Below are positions 1 to 11,151 of a stretch of DNA of 64,000 nt, piece by piece (within the stretch, counting starts at the first letter, position 1; each line of letters opens with the position of its first letter). The DNA is taken from assembly GCF_020184175.1 (NCBI RefSeq), contig NC_065533.1, forward strand, positions 47,034,351-47,098,350. The letters run 5' to 3'. Source of the DNA: Aphis gossypii (taxonomy: Eukaryota > Arthropoda > Insecta > Hemiptera > Aphididae). Below the pieces are notes generated by a model. That model worked only from the letters and a program-made list of their open reading frames with translations. It was not told the DNA's origin and did not search any database. The position numbers and the translations under genes are program-made.

Positions 1-685
1 CAACATAATTATTAATTATACATAAACGTACCTAATATTTTTTTACTATTCATTAATATCATGAAGCGAGAACAGCTGGTCACACACATAATAAAATATC
101 ACTTATCGTATTGTTAATTTTTGTTATAGTTGTAATTGAATCTTTGAATGTCTTGTGAGTTATATAACATGTAAATATCTAACACCGCGTTATCATACGG
201 CACCGGGCCGTCTACGCAAATTAGGTAATTATCACGTCCCCCGTATTATATACTTATAAACTATGTAGACGCTAATCGTCACATTTTTTTCATATATCGT
301 GTGCGCTAATCGCCACTACATTCATATTTTATTTATTACGTGTTCGCAAATATATCAAATTTTATTTTTTAATATCATATTTTCAATTTTGTATACCTTA
401 TGGTGTTGCTGTGATTTTTATATATTTGTAAAAAATATTATTATTGATATTGTGTATAATACAGGAACTCATTTACCAGCAATCGTGTTACCATTTATTT
501 AATTTTAATTTAATTATCGTATACACACCCACATATATACACACATACCTCACAGATAATACATATAATTACCCTACACCAGCGGTTCTCAACCTTTTTG
601 TATCCGCTTACCACCTTATACACAGTTTGAAAATTTTTACGTACCTACCACCTGACCATATTTTTATAGGTTTTTATAGGTGTAT
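1..685. repeat. Left arm of a large inverted duplication (partner 53540-54782)
   Basis: This stretch reads as the reverse complement of 53540-54782: position 1 pairs with about 54782, and 580-680 pairs with about 53540-53619. It includes the shared stretch near 180-235 (cggcaccgggccgtctacgc) and several degenerate gcgaatcgcc/gctaatcgcc motifs. The right copy has about 395 extra bases (about 53820-54215) that are missing here. The partner probably continues left of base 1. No gene is seen; short reading frames here are unsupported. Confidence 0.8.
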
Positions 686-690
686 GTCTT
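580..690 (+). mobile_element. hAT-type MITE, truncated end fragment
   Basis: The segment starts with CAGCGGTTCTCAACC, a typical hAT-like terminal inverted repeat (CAGnGGTTCTCAA). The same end, reverse-complemented, closes the element at 52654-53619. Only one terminus is recognisable here; the sequence loses similarity to the right copy near 690. It is part of the inverted duplication, so it inserted before that duplication took place. Confidence 0.6.
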
Positions 691-829
691 ACGTACACAT
701 TATATTATCAAATATATAATAACTATTATTCCGTGCTATTTGGAAGGAAATATACAGTAAGTTTTAGTGCTAACTAAGTGTCCTTTCTTTCTCAGCCACT
801 CTCTTACTATATATACATGTATATATATA

Positions 830-2268
830 TGCATTTATATATTATATATATATATGCTTAAGTATATGTATATATTAATATTTAATATTCTTATATTATA
901 AAATATTATGTACAGATAACCACTCCAAGGTATAAATTATTTGTGGAGTACAATGTTAAATTGACCATTTGAAATCGTTATAGACACATGTGAAGACAAT
1001 ATATATATATATATATGTATTATATATGATTAGAGACAGACAGACCTAACCCCGATTTGTAAGAAATTTTGTAGAATAATATTAGAGGTTGCTACGTTTT
1101 TTTGTTCGTTTAATGTTCAATTTTGAGAATAATAGAAACTACACTGCAGGTAAATGCTGTACATATATGTATAATGTATATTATATAAAAAGGACTGTCT
1201 CTATTCTAAGAAACGTCTTGCAGGTGTTCAGCTAGTGTAAGCGACTGCCTTTATATGTTTCTATGACGATTTCAAATGGTCAGTTTAACATTGTACTGCC
1301 AAATAATTTATACCTTTGAGTAATTATCTGTACATAATATTTTATAATAGTAGAATCAGTGGCGGTTTTGAGGGTGAAGCAAGTGAGGCAGTGCCTCACT
1401 TAAAATGTAGTAGTAAAAATACTCTAAGAGTATAATTCTTAGCTCACCGATAACACACATTTCGCTAACAATTTTAACGTATTTATAGTTTTATTTGAAA
1501 AAAATTCTTCTTTCCGAAGTTTAATAATATGAATTATCATTTATTTAACTTTTGTATAATATTATTCCGCGTTTATTACCAAAAATAGTGTAAACCGATA
1601 AGAAAAGAGAGAAATAATTATTACGTAAACAAACCCTCATATTTTAGCCGGCGGCAATATTTCGATGACGTCAGAGGGGCACCGTTTAATGTCGCTTCTG
1701 AATTGTTACTTGTGTGAACATTCATTACACACACACGCGCGCGTAGGTACGCGAATGCATGCGACTATTAAATAAGTAAAATTGCGCAAGCGCAATGATC
1801 ATCGTGAGGCTCATTTTTCATACTGTCTGAGTACTAATAATATATGAATAGTACTTATTATGGTCAGCCCGGAGGAGCCGTAATGGCACATTCATCAACA
1901 AGACAACAACACAATATATAGATATATATAATCATACACCATTACTAATGTCACAGAGCCTATTGAAACCAATTTCAATATTAGTTTAATTTTTGTTATG
2001 AAGGGAAGGGGAGCAATGCAAAAGTCACCTCACTAATAAAATACATCCAAAACCGCCACTGAGAACAATATTAAATATTAATATGTATAATGTATATATG
2101 CGTACGTATATTATATATATATATATATATTAGGTGCGAACGATAGTGATTTGTAGTATACATATTATGTTTAAATACATCTGTCATTGTCCATTGGAAT
2201 GTCGGATAAGAGCTGCTTACGGGCCGAGTACGACCTGTGAGTCGTAGTTTTGACTTTGGAAACCCCTG
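830..2268. mobile_element. Fold-back hAT-like element, one terminus kept, with nested insertion
   Basis: Two arms of about 100 bp are inverted copies of each other: 880-990 (with ccaaggtataaattattt) and 1255-1350 (with aaataatttatacc). The spacer between them, 1033-1250, is also found at 55530-55715. The right terminus, around ttggaaacccctg at 2256-2268, matches inverted the terminus caggggtctccaaagtc at 55187. Together they suggest an element with long inverted ends. The left terminus is not visible here. An insertion at 1357-2061 splits it. AT microsatellites occur at about 793-860, 1000-1016 and 2108-2132. Confidence 0.6.
1357..2061. mobile_element. Non-autonomous hAT-like element, TIR cagtggcggttttg
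   Basis: The termini are cagtggcggttttga at 1357 and tccaaaaccgccactg ending at 2061, inverted repeats of about 14 bp. The flanking octamers agtagaat and agaacaat match at 6 of 8 positions, a decayed 8-bp TSD. The element is 705 bp with no transposase coding. It lies inside the fold-back element; the sibling sequence near 54995-55010 reads through this point without an insertion, so it is younger than its host repeat. Confidence 0.7.
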
Positions 2269-4313
2269 GTGTAGAGCAGTATATAGCGTTCAACACTCAA
2301 AGATAGAAGATTTACAAAATATTAAAAATATTCATTCATTTTAATCGAGTTTACAATAAAATATATGTTTATATATATATAATTCTTATATTATTATATA
2401 ATGTATTTTACTTATACGGTTATATACCTAGGTGCTGCAGGGTATAATAACAATTTGGGCGTGCAAAGATTATCTATGAAATCGTTATAGAAACGGAGAT
2501 CGGAATTGCTGGTGTTCGTTAATTGCGCCGGATTCAGGACACTACCTGTATAGGTAATATACCTACATCAATTGGGCCGGAGCATTTGACAATGACACAA
2601 ACTGTCTTGGATAGTTTTAATTTTTATAATAATTATATTATATTAATTAAATATTAATTTATATTGGCTATATTATTTTTTTAATTATTTGTACAACTCT
2701 AAACTAAAATATATACATTACACACAATTCATATAATTTATATCTGATAAGTGTAATAATAACTAGGGAAAATATTTTTATTTTAAATAAAAACCGACAT
2801 TAAAAATAAACTAAATAAAAACAAATATTTTCTAAGATTCTTGTGATATCTTTCTGTGAGTACCTATTTTAAAAAGTTTCACATCGCCCTTCACTAGTCA
2901 AAATTATAATAGTCATTTTTATGGCAAAAAATGTAATCTTATCATTTATATAAGAAGGACAAGTTTTCCATAGCCTTTAAAATAAGTAATTTATAGTTTC
3001 GATGATATTATTATTTATTTTATTTAGATATAATACCACTTGTTTAAATTTTAGTTTTATATTTATTTATATGCAGAATTCTAAATTGTATTTCAATTGG
3101 GTCATCAACCATTTTCTATAGTAGCATTTTGGTGAACACCATAAAAAAATATGAAAAGGATTTAATATTAATTACATGTCATTAATGACTTCAACATGGT
3201 TTTACAGTATTATCTTTTTTCAGCAAACAATGTATGTTAATAAAATATAGTCCATGCTAATAAACTAATATAACCATTATTATAAACATGACCTTATGCT
3301 AAATATAATTTCTACCTAGAATGTTTGTGTTGTTAATATAATTTTATTTAGTATAAATGTACAAAAAAATAAATACAAACAGAAAGACTTAATTTAACTT
3401 AAGCTCTATGAACGAACAAATTGTAAGTTTTTTAATCCTGTGAACCATGACTTGTACAAAACTGCTTCCTGAATTGTCCTGTAATAAAACATTATAAATA
3501 TTTATGCAATTTTTATTATTATTTTTAATCAAAATTAAAAACATATAATGATCCCTGTTCTTTCTGAACCATACATAGAACACACAATACACCTGCATAT
3601 ATTGTCTCTATATTCCTAGCTACTCAACCTAACCTACCATATGACAAATTATATAAAACAGTTCAAATTTATTACAGAAAAACCACAATCTTAAATCGTA
3701 AGTAAAACTTAATATTAGAGTGAATTAAAATTGAAAGATAATATATATGGATGTAATAATATTATGTATGGATAAAAAAACACACAGGTAATGTTATTAC
3801 ATAAGATAAGCTTGAAAATAATTCTAAACCTTATTTCTTGAAGTGCAAAGTCAAGCTGCAAGCTTGGTATTAATGTACTATAGAGATCTAATATAAATGG
3901 TAAGACTCATCAGATCTTGATGATTATTATGAAGTAGTTAATTTCAGAAGTTATCTTTTACGGTGCACCACCACTGAGCATGATGCATTGTGGTCATTTT
4001 ATAATACATCACCATACTCCTCACATAGGGTTTTTTTTAATACCCTAACTCAGCATGTGATTTTATTATTTTATTATTATTAAATACAATATACAATGTT
4101 ATTTAAGTAAAAAAAAAATAATATTAGACATTAGATAGGTAATACCTGAATCAGATGATTTAAAAGATGTATTACTAACATATAGGTATCAACTATTTTA
4201 AATTATAATACATGAAACAAACATAGTTTTCAGTATAAAATGAAAAGTAATAAAAATATAATTTAAATTAAAATTAAATATTATTTAATGAAACTTAAGT
4301 TTTTACAATATTA
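2269..4313. other. Gene-free AT-rich sequence
   Basis: No coding sequence, RNA gene or terminal-repeat element could be supported here. The longest open stretch (minus strand, about 3389-3598) has low-complexity composition and no recognisable domain. Confidence 0.5.
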
Positions 4314-4640
4314 TACAGTCTGTCCCATAAGTCCCGTATCACCCATATATCTCTATTGAAAATCAATATATTTAAACGCAGTTTTTTTACAATACCAAGT
4401 ATAGAAATTATGATTGAATGGCATAATCTTCAAAAATTTTTTTTTAAGAAATTCAAAAATTCAAAAAAAAAATTTTTATGCATTTAAGAATTTTCAAATT
4501 TTTAAGATAGCCATTTTGTGGAACATATTTTTCAAAATATTTCAAAAAAAAAAAAATAAAAATATATTAAAATTGAATAAAAATTGATCAAAGTACAGCA
4601 AGTTATGTTTTTGAATAATTGTAATAAAAAAAATCATTTA
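4314..4640 (+). repeat. Dispersed repeat, copy 1 (partner 42980-43350)
   Basis: It shares an ordered series of blocks with 42980-43350 in the same orientation: cccgtatcaccc/cccatatcaccc, tagaaattatgattgaatgg/tagaaattctgattgaatgg and attaaaattgaataaaaatt/attaaaattgaataataatc. The copies are diverged and rich in A and T homopolymers. The family is not recognised. A short run of CCTAA units (about three, 4742-4756) follows it. Confidence 0.6.
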
Positions 4641-4771
4641 TTTCACATTTCAATAATAAAACATAATATTTTAAATATTAATGTCAAAACAACAAAAAAC
4701 TAAATACGACTAAACAGTATACAATTATTTTTTAGGTTTTTAACCTAACCTAACCTGGGGTCTGTAATAAT

Positions 4772-5017
4772 GACAGAAGCATGGCTAAATAACTAGGTAT
4801 GATCTCATTAAGACGCATATGCGTTCTGGGCTGCGCACGTACTATTTTTCACGTACTATTCATGATTTGGCATGGAAAGAAATCTTAACTGGCAGTGATT
4901 TTTATCACCGTACTACGTTGGTCGGTATACGTCTTAACTATCACTGCCAGTGGCGGCCATGACACCTCCGTATCACAAAGTTACGATCATACCTAGTTAT
5001 TTAGCCATGGACAGAAG
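4772..5017. mobile_element. hAT MITE with perfect 8-bp TSD
   Basis: The element at 4780-5009 (230 bp) has perfect 25-bp terminal inverted repeats that start catggctaaataactaggta on each strand. Identical octamers gacagaag flank it at 4772-4779 and 5010-5017. An 8-bp TSD is characteristic of hAT transposition. It has no coding capacity. A second, internal inverted pair (actggcagtg / cactgccagt) lies inside. The perfect ends and TSD suggest recent movement. It sits about 270 bp upstream of the first exon-like stretch of the KDM5-like gene. Confidence 0.9.
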
Positions 5018-5284
5018 TAAAATAATTGAGCATTATAATATTGTTGGATTTAGATAACCTTGATTTCAATGTTTTTCTTTTTAAACGTTATAATTCTTTA
5101 AAATGAGCATTCAAGTTTCGACAAATAACATTACAAATTTGTTTACTTTTTAGAACCACATACCTCCAACACCAAATCATGTTAGTATTGGAGAATATTT
5201 GAGGTTACGATATCATGTTATCAAAATTATGTTGGCCGGAGAACCAAACCCCACCTCATGTTTTTTATTGAGATAGTAGGTAGT

Positions 5285-5477
5285 CCACACCACCCTTAGT
5301 AACGCTTCGTACGTGGTGCGGGATAGTCGTCCGTCGTTCGAAACGCAAACCTTGGCTATCGACAATACAACGTGCATTTTAAAATTATAATTTTCGAAAA
5401 TCAGTGTGTTGCAGTTACGATACTTTTTTCGATCAAGTTTTAAATTTTTATTGAACGTGTTTTTATCTCTGTTTTAT
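5285..5477 (+). promoter_or_regulatory. Probable 5' untranslated exon / promoter region of the KDM5-like gene
   Basis: This block is richer in CpG than its surroundings (for example tagtcgtccgtcgttcgaaa). It ends at a consensus splice donor gtaagt (5478-5483). A matching acceptor, catcatag, ends at 5549, so a 72-base intron (5478-5549) would remove the AT-rich stretch before the start codon at 5573. No TATA box is convincingly placed. The exon is inferred from composition and splice signals only. Confidence 0.4.
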
Positions 5478-5572
5478 GTAAGTAATTATAATTATTTTAA
5501 ATATATTAATTTATATATGTATGTATGTAATATTACATATACATCATAGTGGGAAATTAGTATTTTATTAAA

Positions 5573-7749
5573 ATGAGTGTGAAAAGAGAAATAACGTGTG
5601 AAATTGAAATTGATGAACCAAACCAAAAAGAATGTCCTGAAGGAAAATTTATTGATCCTGTCAGTCTTATGGAAAACGGAAAATTCATTTTCAACGTTCC
5701 TCCGGAAGCTCCAGTTTTTGAACCTACTGCAGAAGAATTTAAAGATCCGTTGCAATATATATCTAAAATTAGATGTGTAGCACAAAAACATGGCATCTGT
5801 AAAATTAGACCTCCACCTAATTGGAATCCTCCATTTTCTATTGATGTTGATAAATTTAAATTTACACCCACAATTCAAAAACTAAATGAACAAGATGCAA
5901 TTACTAGAGTTAAACTCAATTTCTTGGAAAAAATTGCCAAATATTGGCATTTACAAGGCATCAGTTTTAAACTACCAGTATTAGAACAAAGAGTTGTAGA
6001 TTTATATTCTCTTTATAAAATTGTAGAATTTGAAGGAGGTTTTGGTGAAGTATGTTCAAAGAAAAAATGGGAAAAAGTGGCTAGTCGTATGGGTTATGTT
6101 TGTATAAAATCTTCTAGTACAGTTTTAAAAAGTCATTATCAAAAATGGCTTCATCCATTTTCATTTTTTCATGCTACTACTAAAGATGAAATTTATACAA
6201 CCTATTGCAAAAAAGAGGAAAGTTCTAAATATTAAGAAGAAAATTCTTGTGTTTCAAATTTAACTACTAAAAAATCAAACTTAACCCCGATGATGATAAC
6301 GATTCTGATGATTACACTAAGTGTAAAATAGGACATTTAAAGTCAAAAAGGTCTACAAGAAGTAAACCCGCTGTAAATTATATAGAAAAACATTGTTGTC
6401 AAAAATGTGGAAGAGACAAATCTGAAAAAACTATTTTAACTTGTGATGAATGTGATTTTAGTTTCCACATGCAATGTTTAATCATACCATTAACTACTGT
6501 TCCAAAGGGTACATGGACATGTGATAAATGTGTAATCAATGAATTAAACAAACCTAGTGATGATTTTGGATTTGAACTAGCTCAGCGTCAATACACACTT
6601 CAACAATTTGGAGAAATGGCAGACAAATTTAAATCTAAATATTTTAATATGCCAGCTCATCTTGTACCTACAGACAAAGTTGAACAGGAGTATTGGAAAA
6701 TTGTTTCATCTATTGATTCCACAGTAAAAGCAGAATATGGTGCTGACATACATACTATAGATCACGGATCAGGATTCCCTACAGGTCTTGCTCTAAGTGG
6801 AAACGAAGATAATACTGTTTACAAGTCATACGTAGAAGATCATTGGAATTTAAATAATTTACCAATACTCAAAGACTCAGTTTTTAGTTTTATTAATGCA
6901 GATTTATCTGGTATAAAAGTTCCATGGATGTATGTTGGTATGTGTTTTTCAACATTTTGTTGGCATAACGAAGATCATTGGAGCTACTCAATCAGTTATT
7001 CACATTGGGGTGAACCTAAAACATGGTATGGAATTCCAGGACCCTCTGCTGAAGCCTTTGAAGAAGTTATGAAGGAGACAGCACCAGAATTATTTCATTC
7101 GCAGCCAGATCTCTTACATCAGTTGGTTACTATTTTGAATCCGAATATATTGATGAAAGCAAATATCCCAGTCTATAGAACTGATCAAAATGCTGGAGAA
7201 TTTGTTGTTACTTTTCCAAGAGCTTATCATGCTGGGTTTAATCAAGGATTTAATTTTGCTGAATCTGTGAATTTTGTTCCTGCTGATTGGATTTCAATAG
7301 GTCGTGAATGTGTTAACTATTATTCTTCTATCAAACGAGTATGTGTATTTTCCCATGATGAACTTTTATTTAAAATACTGAAATCTTGTGATGGATTGAC
7401 ACCAAAAGCAGCTGCATTAGTATATGCTGATCTTAAGGAAATGGTCAAGTTTGAACGAGTTCATCGTAAAGCACTTTCTGATTGGGGTATTAATCAAGCA
7501 CTTTTTGTTAAATTTGAACATCAAGAAGAAGACCTTAGAAAATGTAAGATTTGTAATACCACTTTGTTTATATCTGCTGTATCTTGTAAGTGTGATCAAA
7601 AAAGACTGGCATGCCTTCGACATTTTAAACAACTTTGTGATTGTCCTGCACAAATGCATTTGTTCAAATATAGAATAGGTTCCAATGATGAGTTTAAACT
7701 ACTAAGGCGGAAGGTTAAAGCTATAGCTCAAACGGCTCATGACGATTGA
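5573..7749 (+). pseudogene. KDM5/JARID1-like H3K4 demethylase retrocopy, interrupted
   Basis: The first reading frame (5573-6235, 220 residues) has a JmjN domain (about residues 43-85) and an ARID DNA-binding domain (about 110-200). The second (open from about 6285, through 6469-7749) has a PHD finger, a JmjC domain and a C5HC2 zinc finger; this order is diagnostic of KDM5. Family members use Fe(II) and 2-oxoglutarate to demethylate H3K4me2/3 in the nucleus. Numbered from the ATG at 6469, the iron ligands are retained: His166 and Glu168 (in WHNEDHW) and His254 (in AYHAGFNQ). The coding is intronless across domains that span many exons in insect kdm5 genes. A TAA at 6233 plus a frame change before about 6285 split it. 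Family proteins are about 1500 residues or more; this one stops just after the zinc finger, with no PLU-1 region or C-terminal PHD fingers. Two separately translated proteins remain possible. Confidence 0.85.
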
Positions 7750-8738
7750 ATATATTAAACTTGATTGATTAAATATAAGATATATGTTAAAAAAACTTTT
7801 TTTTTGTATCTCATAATTATGTTATATATTTAAGTATTATTAGTTAGTAATTGATTGTATATCTAAGTACTAAAAACAGTTTAACTGTATATTTTAAAAT
7901 CTAATATGAAAAAAAAAGTTGTTACATTATTAAATATTGTATTAACTTTAATGTATTTGTGTGTTCTAGTATTTGATGTACTCACTAAAATAGAACTGTT
8001 TTTCTTATTGAATTATTTACATAACATTTCTAATGATTTAATTTCAAATATATTCTAATGAATTTAGTATCATTGTTTAAGTATTAGATAGGTTCTAATT
8101 ATTATATACTAATAGCTCAACACTATTTGAATTATTATTATGTTAATTTTAGTTTTTTTTTTCATGGAACAATTATTTTTTTGATCATATTATAAATACC
8201 ATACTTTATTGATTTATGTACCTACGCCTATTATATTTTTATTTTAGTTTTATTTATTTCATAAATTGTATGTTGATTTTTACATAAAACATAATTTTTC
8301 ATTGCAAATGTAATTCTTTAAAAGTTAATAATATCAAGTTGAAATTAGTATTGTATTTCATTTTATTAAAACTAATAATCGAGAAAGGAATTTATTTTTA
8401 AATGAAAAACAAATAAATTTACTTCTTTAATTTTTAAGGTGTATTAATAATAAATTTAGACATAAGTACAACAATGTAGTACACAATATTTTATTTTTAC
8501 TTTTAAGCTTAGTTATAATTAAAATTTAACTTGTACGAACAATAATTTATGTATACTTAATGTTTATGTCATTGTTGAGGATTAACTAATAAAAATACTT
8601 AAAAACAATGTTTGGAACTCTAAATCACACATTACCTGATTAGAAATAAGTATTTTAATGACCAAGGGTAGTAAGTTAATGCACTAAATGATTGAATGTA
8701 TAATAAAAACTTTAATAGGCCTTTAAAAAAAAAAAAAA
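7750..8738 (+). terminator. 3' untranslated-like tail with AATAAA and encoded poly(A)
   Basis: About 950 bp of AT-rich non-coding sequence follow the TGA of the KDM5-like gene. AATAAA at 8702-8707 is followed 18 bases later by a run of 14 A residues (8725-8738). That spacing is what a reverse-transcribed polyadenylated mRNA would leave. I did not find a matching target-site duplication at the 5' side. The A run could also be coincidental in such AT-rich DNA. Confidence 0.45.
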
Positions 8739-9589
8739 TGCACAACCATACCTAAAACCTTATCCTGAATGGTAGAAGTAATTTGAATAGATATGTATAA
8801 TACATATTTATAATATGTATTACAGGTTTATTTGTAGAAAGGATGGTTTTATTAAATCATTTTGACAACAAAACTATATTAATTATGAATAATATTTATT
8901 ACACATTATATTACACATATGTATATGAGTTCAAATTATTAAGCATATCCAATAAAAACTATGCGAAAACATTGATAATATTTATCAAGTATTTAAACAA
9001 CAGTTCCATAAAAAATTACATATTTTAGTGGCTTAAAATATTTTTATATAATATAAAATACAATGACTAAAAAACTATTTTTCTTAGCAGATTAATTATT
9101 TGGAAATAAAATTCATATTGTGTACTTAGTAAAAATGTAAATGTACCTATTATGATTTATGAATATATAAGTTAATATTTATTATTTACCAACTGACAAC
9201 AGGCTATATGTGCAGAAACGGCTGTAGTTGCTGGGACTCTCTGTAAGTAGTGGCGTTGGAATTTATCAGGACACTCCAAGTACACCATGACGATATTGCT
9301 ACGTGCTTTGAAATCTTATAATTAATACAATACATTCATGTTTTAAAAATTTTACGCCTAAAACTACAGAATAATAATAAGAAAGAATTAAACATAGTTA
9401 ATTGAGATAAGCCTTGGTGCCTTCCGCGTCGGCGTATGTTAATAATTAATATTATAAGAGCAATGTACTCATAGATATATATAGTTTAATATCAATGAAC
9501 GTACTACACGCCTGTAATCAACGACGACGATAGAAGATCATTATCAGAAACTTACAGAACAATAAAAAATAAATACACTTTGAAATAAT
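8739..9589. other. Gene-free AT-rich sequence
   Basis: No gene is supported. A 61-residue open stretch at 8843-9028 is low complexity. Palindromic AT sequence (atatgtataatacatatttataatatgtat) lies near 8790-8822. Confidence 0.4.
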
Positions 9590-9950
9590 TATTTAATATT
9601 TAGTAATTTTTAATGTTGGTATTTATTTTAAATAATAACATTTATCGGTTTTATCATTAACAGCTATCAGTTTATCACTATAATATATTTACGTCCGAAC
9701 ATAAATTTATTATGTTAATGTTACGGACGTGCATACGTATATACGTCAACATTGCATTAAACTCTTTTAATTAATATATATTGTCAATTTGTTTAGAATA
9801 TAAATAATTTTAAAATTTTAAAAATAAAATTAAATAATTATAATTTAATATCTTTTATTTTTGTGTCATGCTTATGATATACAACAAAAACGTTATTTAT
9901 TTTATACAATACGTCATTACCTATTATTATTATAATTATTACACTGGACG
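9590..9950 (+). repeat. Direct repeat, copy 1 (partner 13290-13955)
   Basis: It shares long blocks with 13290-13955 in the same orientation, including taataacatttatcggtttt/taataacatttatccgtttt, ttattatgttaatgttacgg and attgcattaaactcttttaa. The right copy carries extra sequence. The pair brackets the minus-strand transposon segment at about 9943-13255. It could be flanking duplicated DNA or part of a larger element. Confidence 0.7.
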
Positions 9951-11151
9951 AAAAATACCAGTAAGTTTAACAAAAATATAGATTAAATTAATAATATCAT
10001 TGTTAATATTCGGTCAACAAAATGCTTATTGATACTAAGATGAAATATTTGTTAAAATAAGAATTAATAAATTATTTGATTAATAATACATTTGTTTAGT
10101 TGAATTCATGTTTCATCTCAGTATCAATAATATATTTGATTGTCATTTTGTTTAAATTACTTAGAATTTTGTTAATTTTTTCATTATTAATTTAATACAT
10201 ATATTTTGTTGAATTTACAAAAATAAAATTATTTCAACAAAATGTTTATTATTAAACTTAACTAAAATATACTTAGTTTAATAATATTTAATAATGGAAT
10301 CAATAGAATATTTATGATTTTAAAAAAGTGAGTATTATCAATTTAATAAACAGTCTACTAATTTTATAATTATATTAATGGATTAAAAAATGTAATTGAT
10401 TACATACTTATTTAAATTTATATTTCATAGATACCTACCTAAATACCTGAAGTCTGACTCTGTAGATATTCTATTTACTTTCTAATATGTATATTGTATA
10501 AACTACTTATATGTAATTCAAAACCCATTATAGAACATACAAATGTCAAACATACCATTTTTTTATTAAATTAAAGTAAACAAATAACTAAGTATATTAT
10601 ATTTTAATGAATTTGTTTATTAATAATTTACATAGTCAAAAATTTATTTATAAAATTAATAATGATAATTGGTTCTTACGTAAGTATAATTAAAGATTTA
10701 TAATATTAATAAATAAACATGTTTAGATAGATAAATTGTTATACAATATTAAATAAAAATAATTATATACAAATCAAACAAGTTGTATTTATATATATAT
10801 TTATTTATCTATTAAAGATAGAAAATTTGTAATATGTAATAATAGTTAATACATTAAATATAAATATTATATAAATAATACGTTAAATATAAAAAAATGA
10901 GTAGGTATATAATATTAAGTTTGGTATCTAAATAAACATTAATAGGTATTGTGTTATAATATTATTATATACAAATAGACTACATTCAAAATATAAATTA
11001 TGAAGTATTATATATTATGTAACTAAATTAAAAAATAAAATAAATGTAGATACCTATAAAAATAATTTTTGAAAATTATAATTTATAAACACATTTTAAT
11101 AGTAACAAATAAGTATGCTTTAGCTAAAAAGTTCTGAAGAAATTTGTTTTA
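9943..11151 (-). mobile_element. Likely 3' subterminal part of the DNA transposon at 11152-13255
   Basis: The sequence is non-coding. A possible terminus, cactggacgaaaaatacc, starts at 9943 and resembles CACTA-type ends. Just inside, an imperfect inverted pair (ttgatactaagatgaaatat near 10028 and catgtttcatctcagtatca near 10107) looks like the subterminal repeats of such elements. The terminus assignment is uncertain because the direct repeat at 13290-13955 has a similar sequence (cagtgctagacgac) at the equivalent place. Confidence 0.3.

Noticed and set aside
580..2268. A single 1.7-kb hAT element bounded by cagcggttctc and aacccctg
   Set aside because: The flanks are not direct repeats and the two ends each match a different element in the right-hand copies, so these are two abutting fragments.
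4742..4756. CCTAA repeats resembling the insect telomere (TTAGG)n
   Set aside because: Only about three units next to a MITE; too short to indicate a telomere or interstitial telomeric array.
5492..5878. Minus-strand frames of 128 and 104 residues
   Set aside because: Antisense shadows of the JmjN-ARID coding frame.
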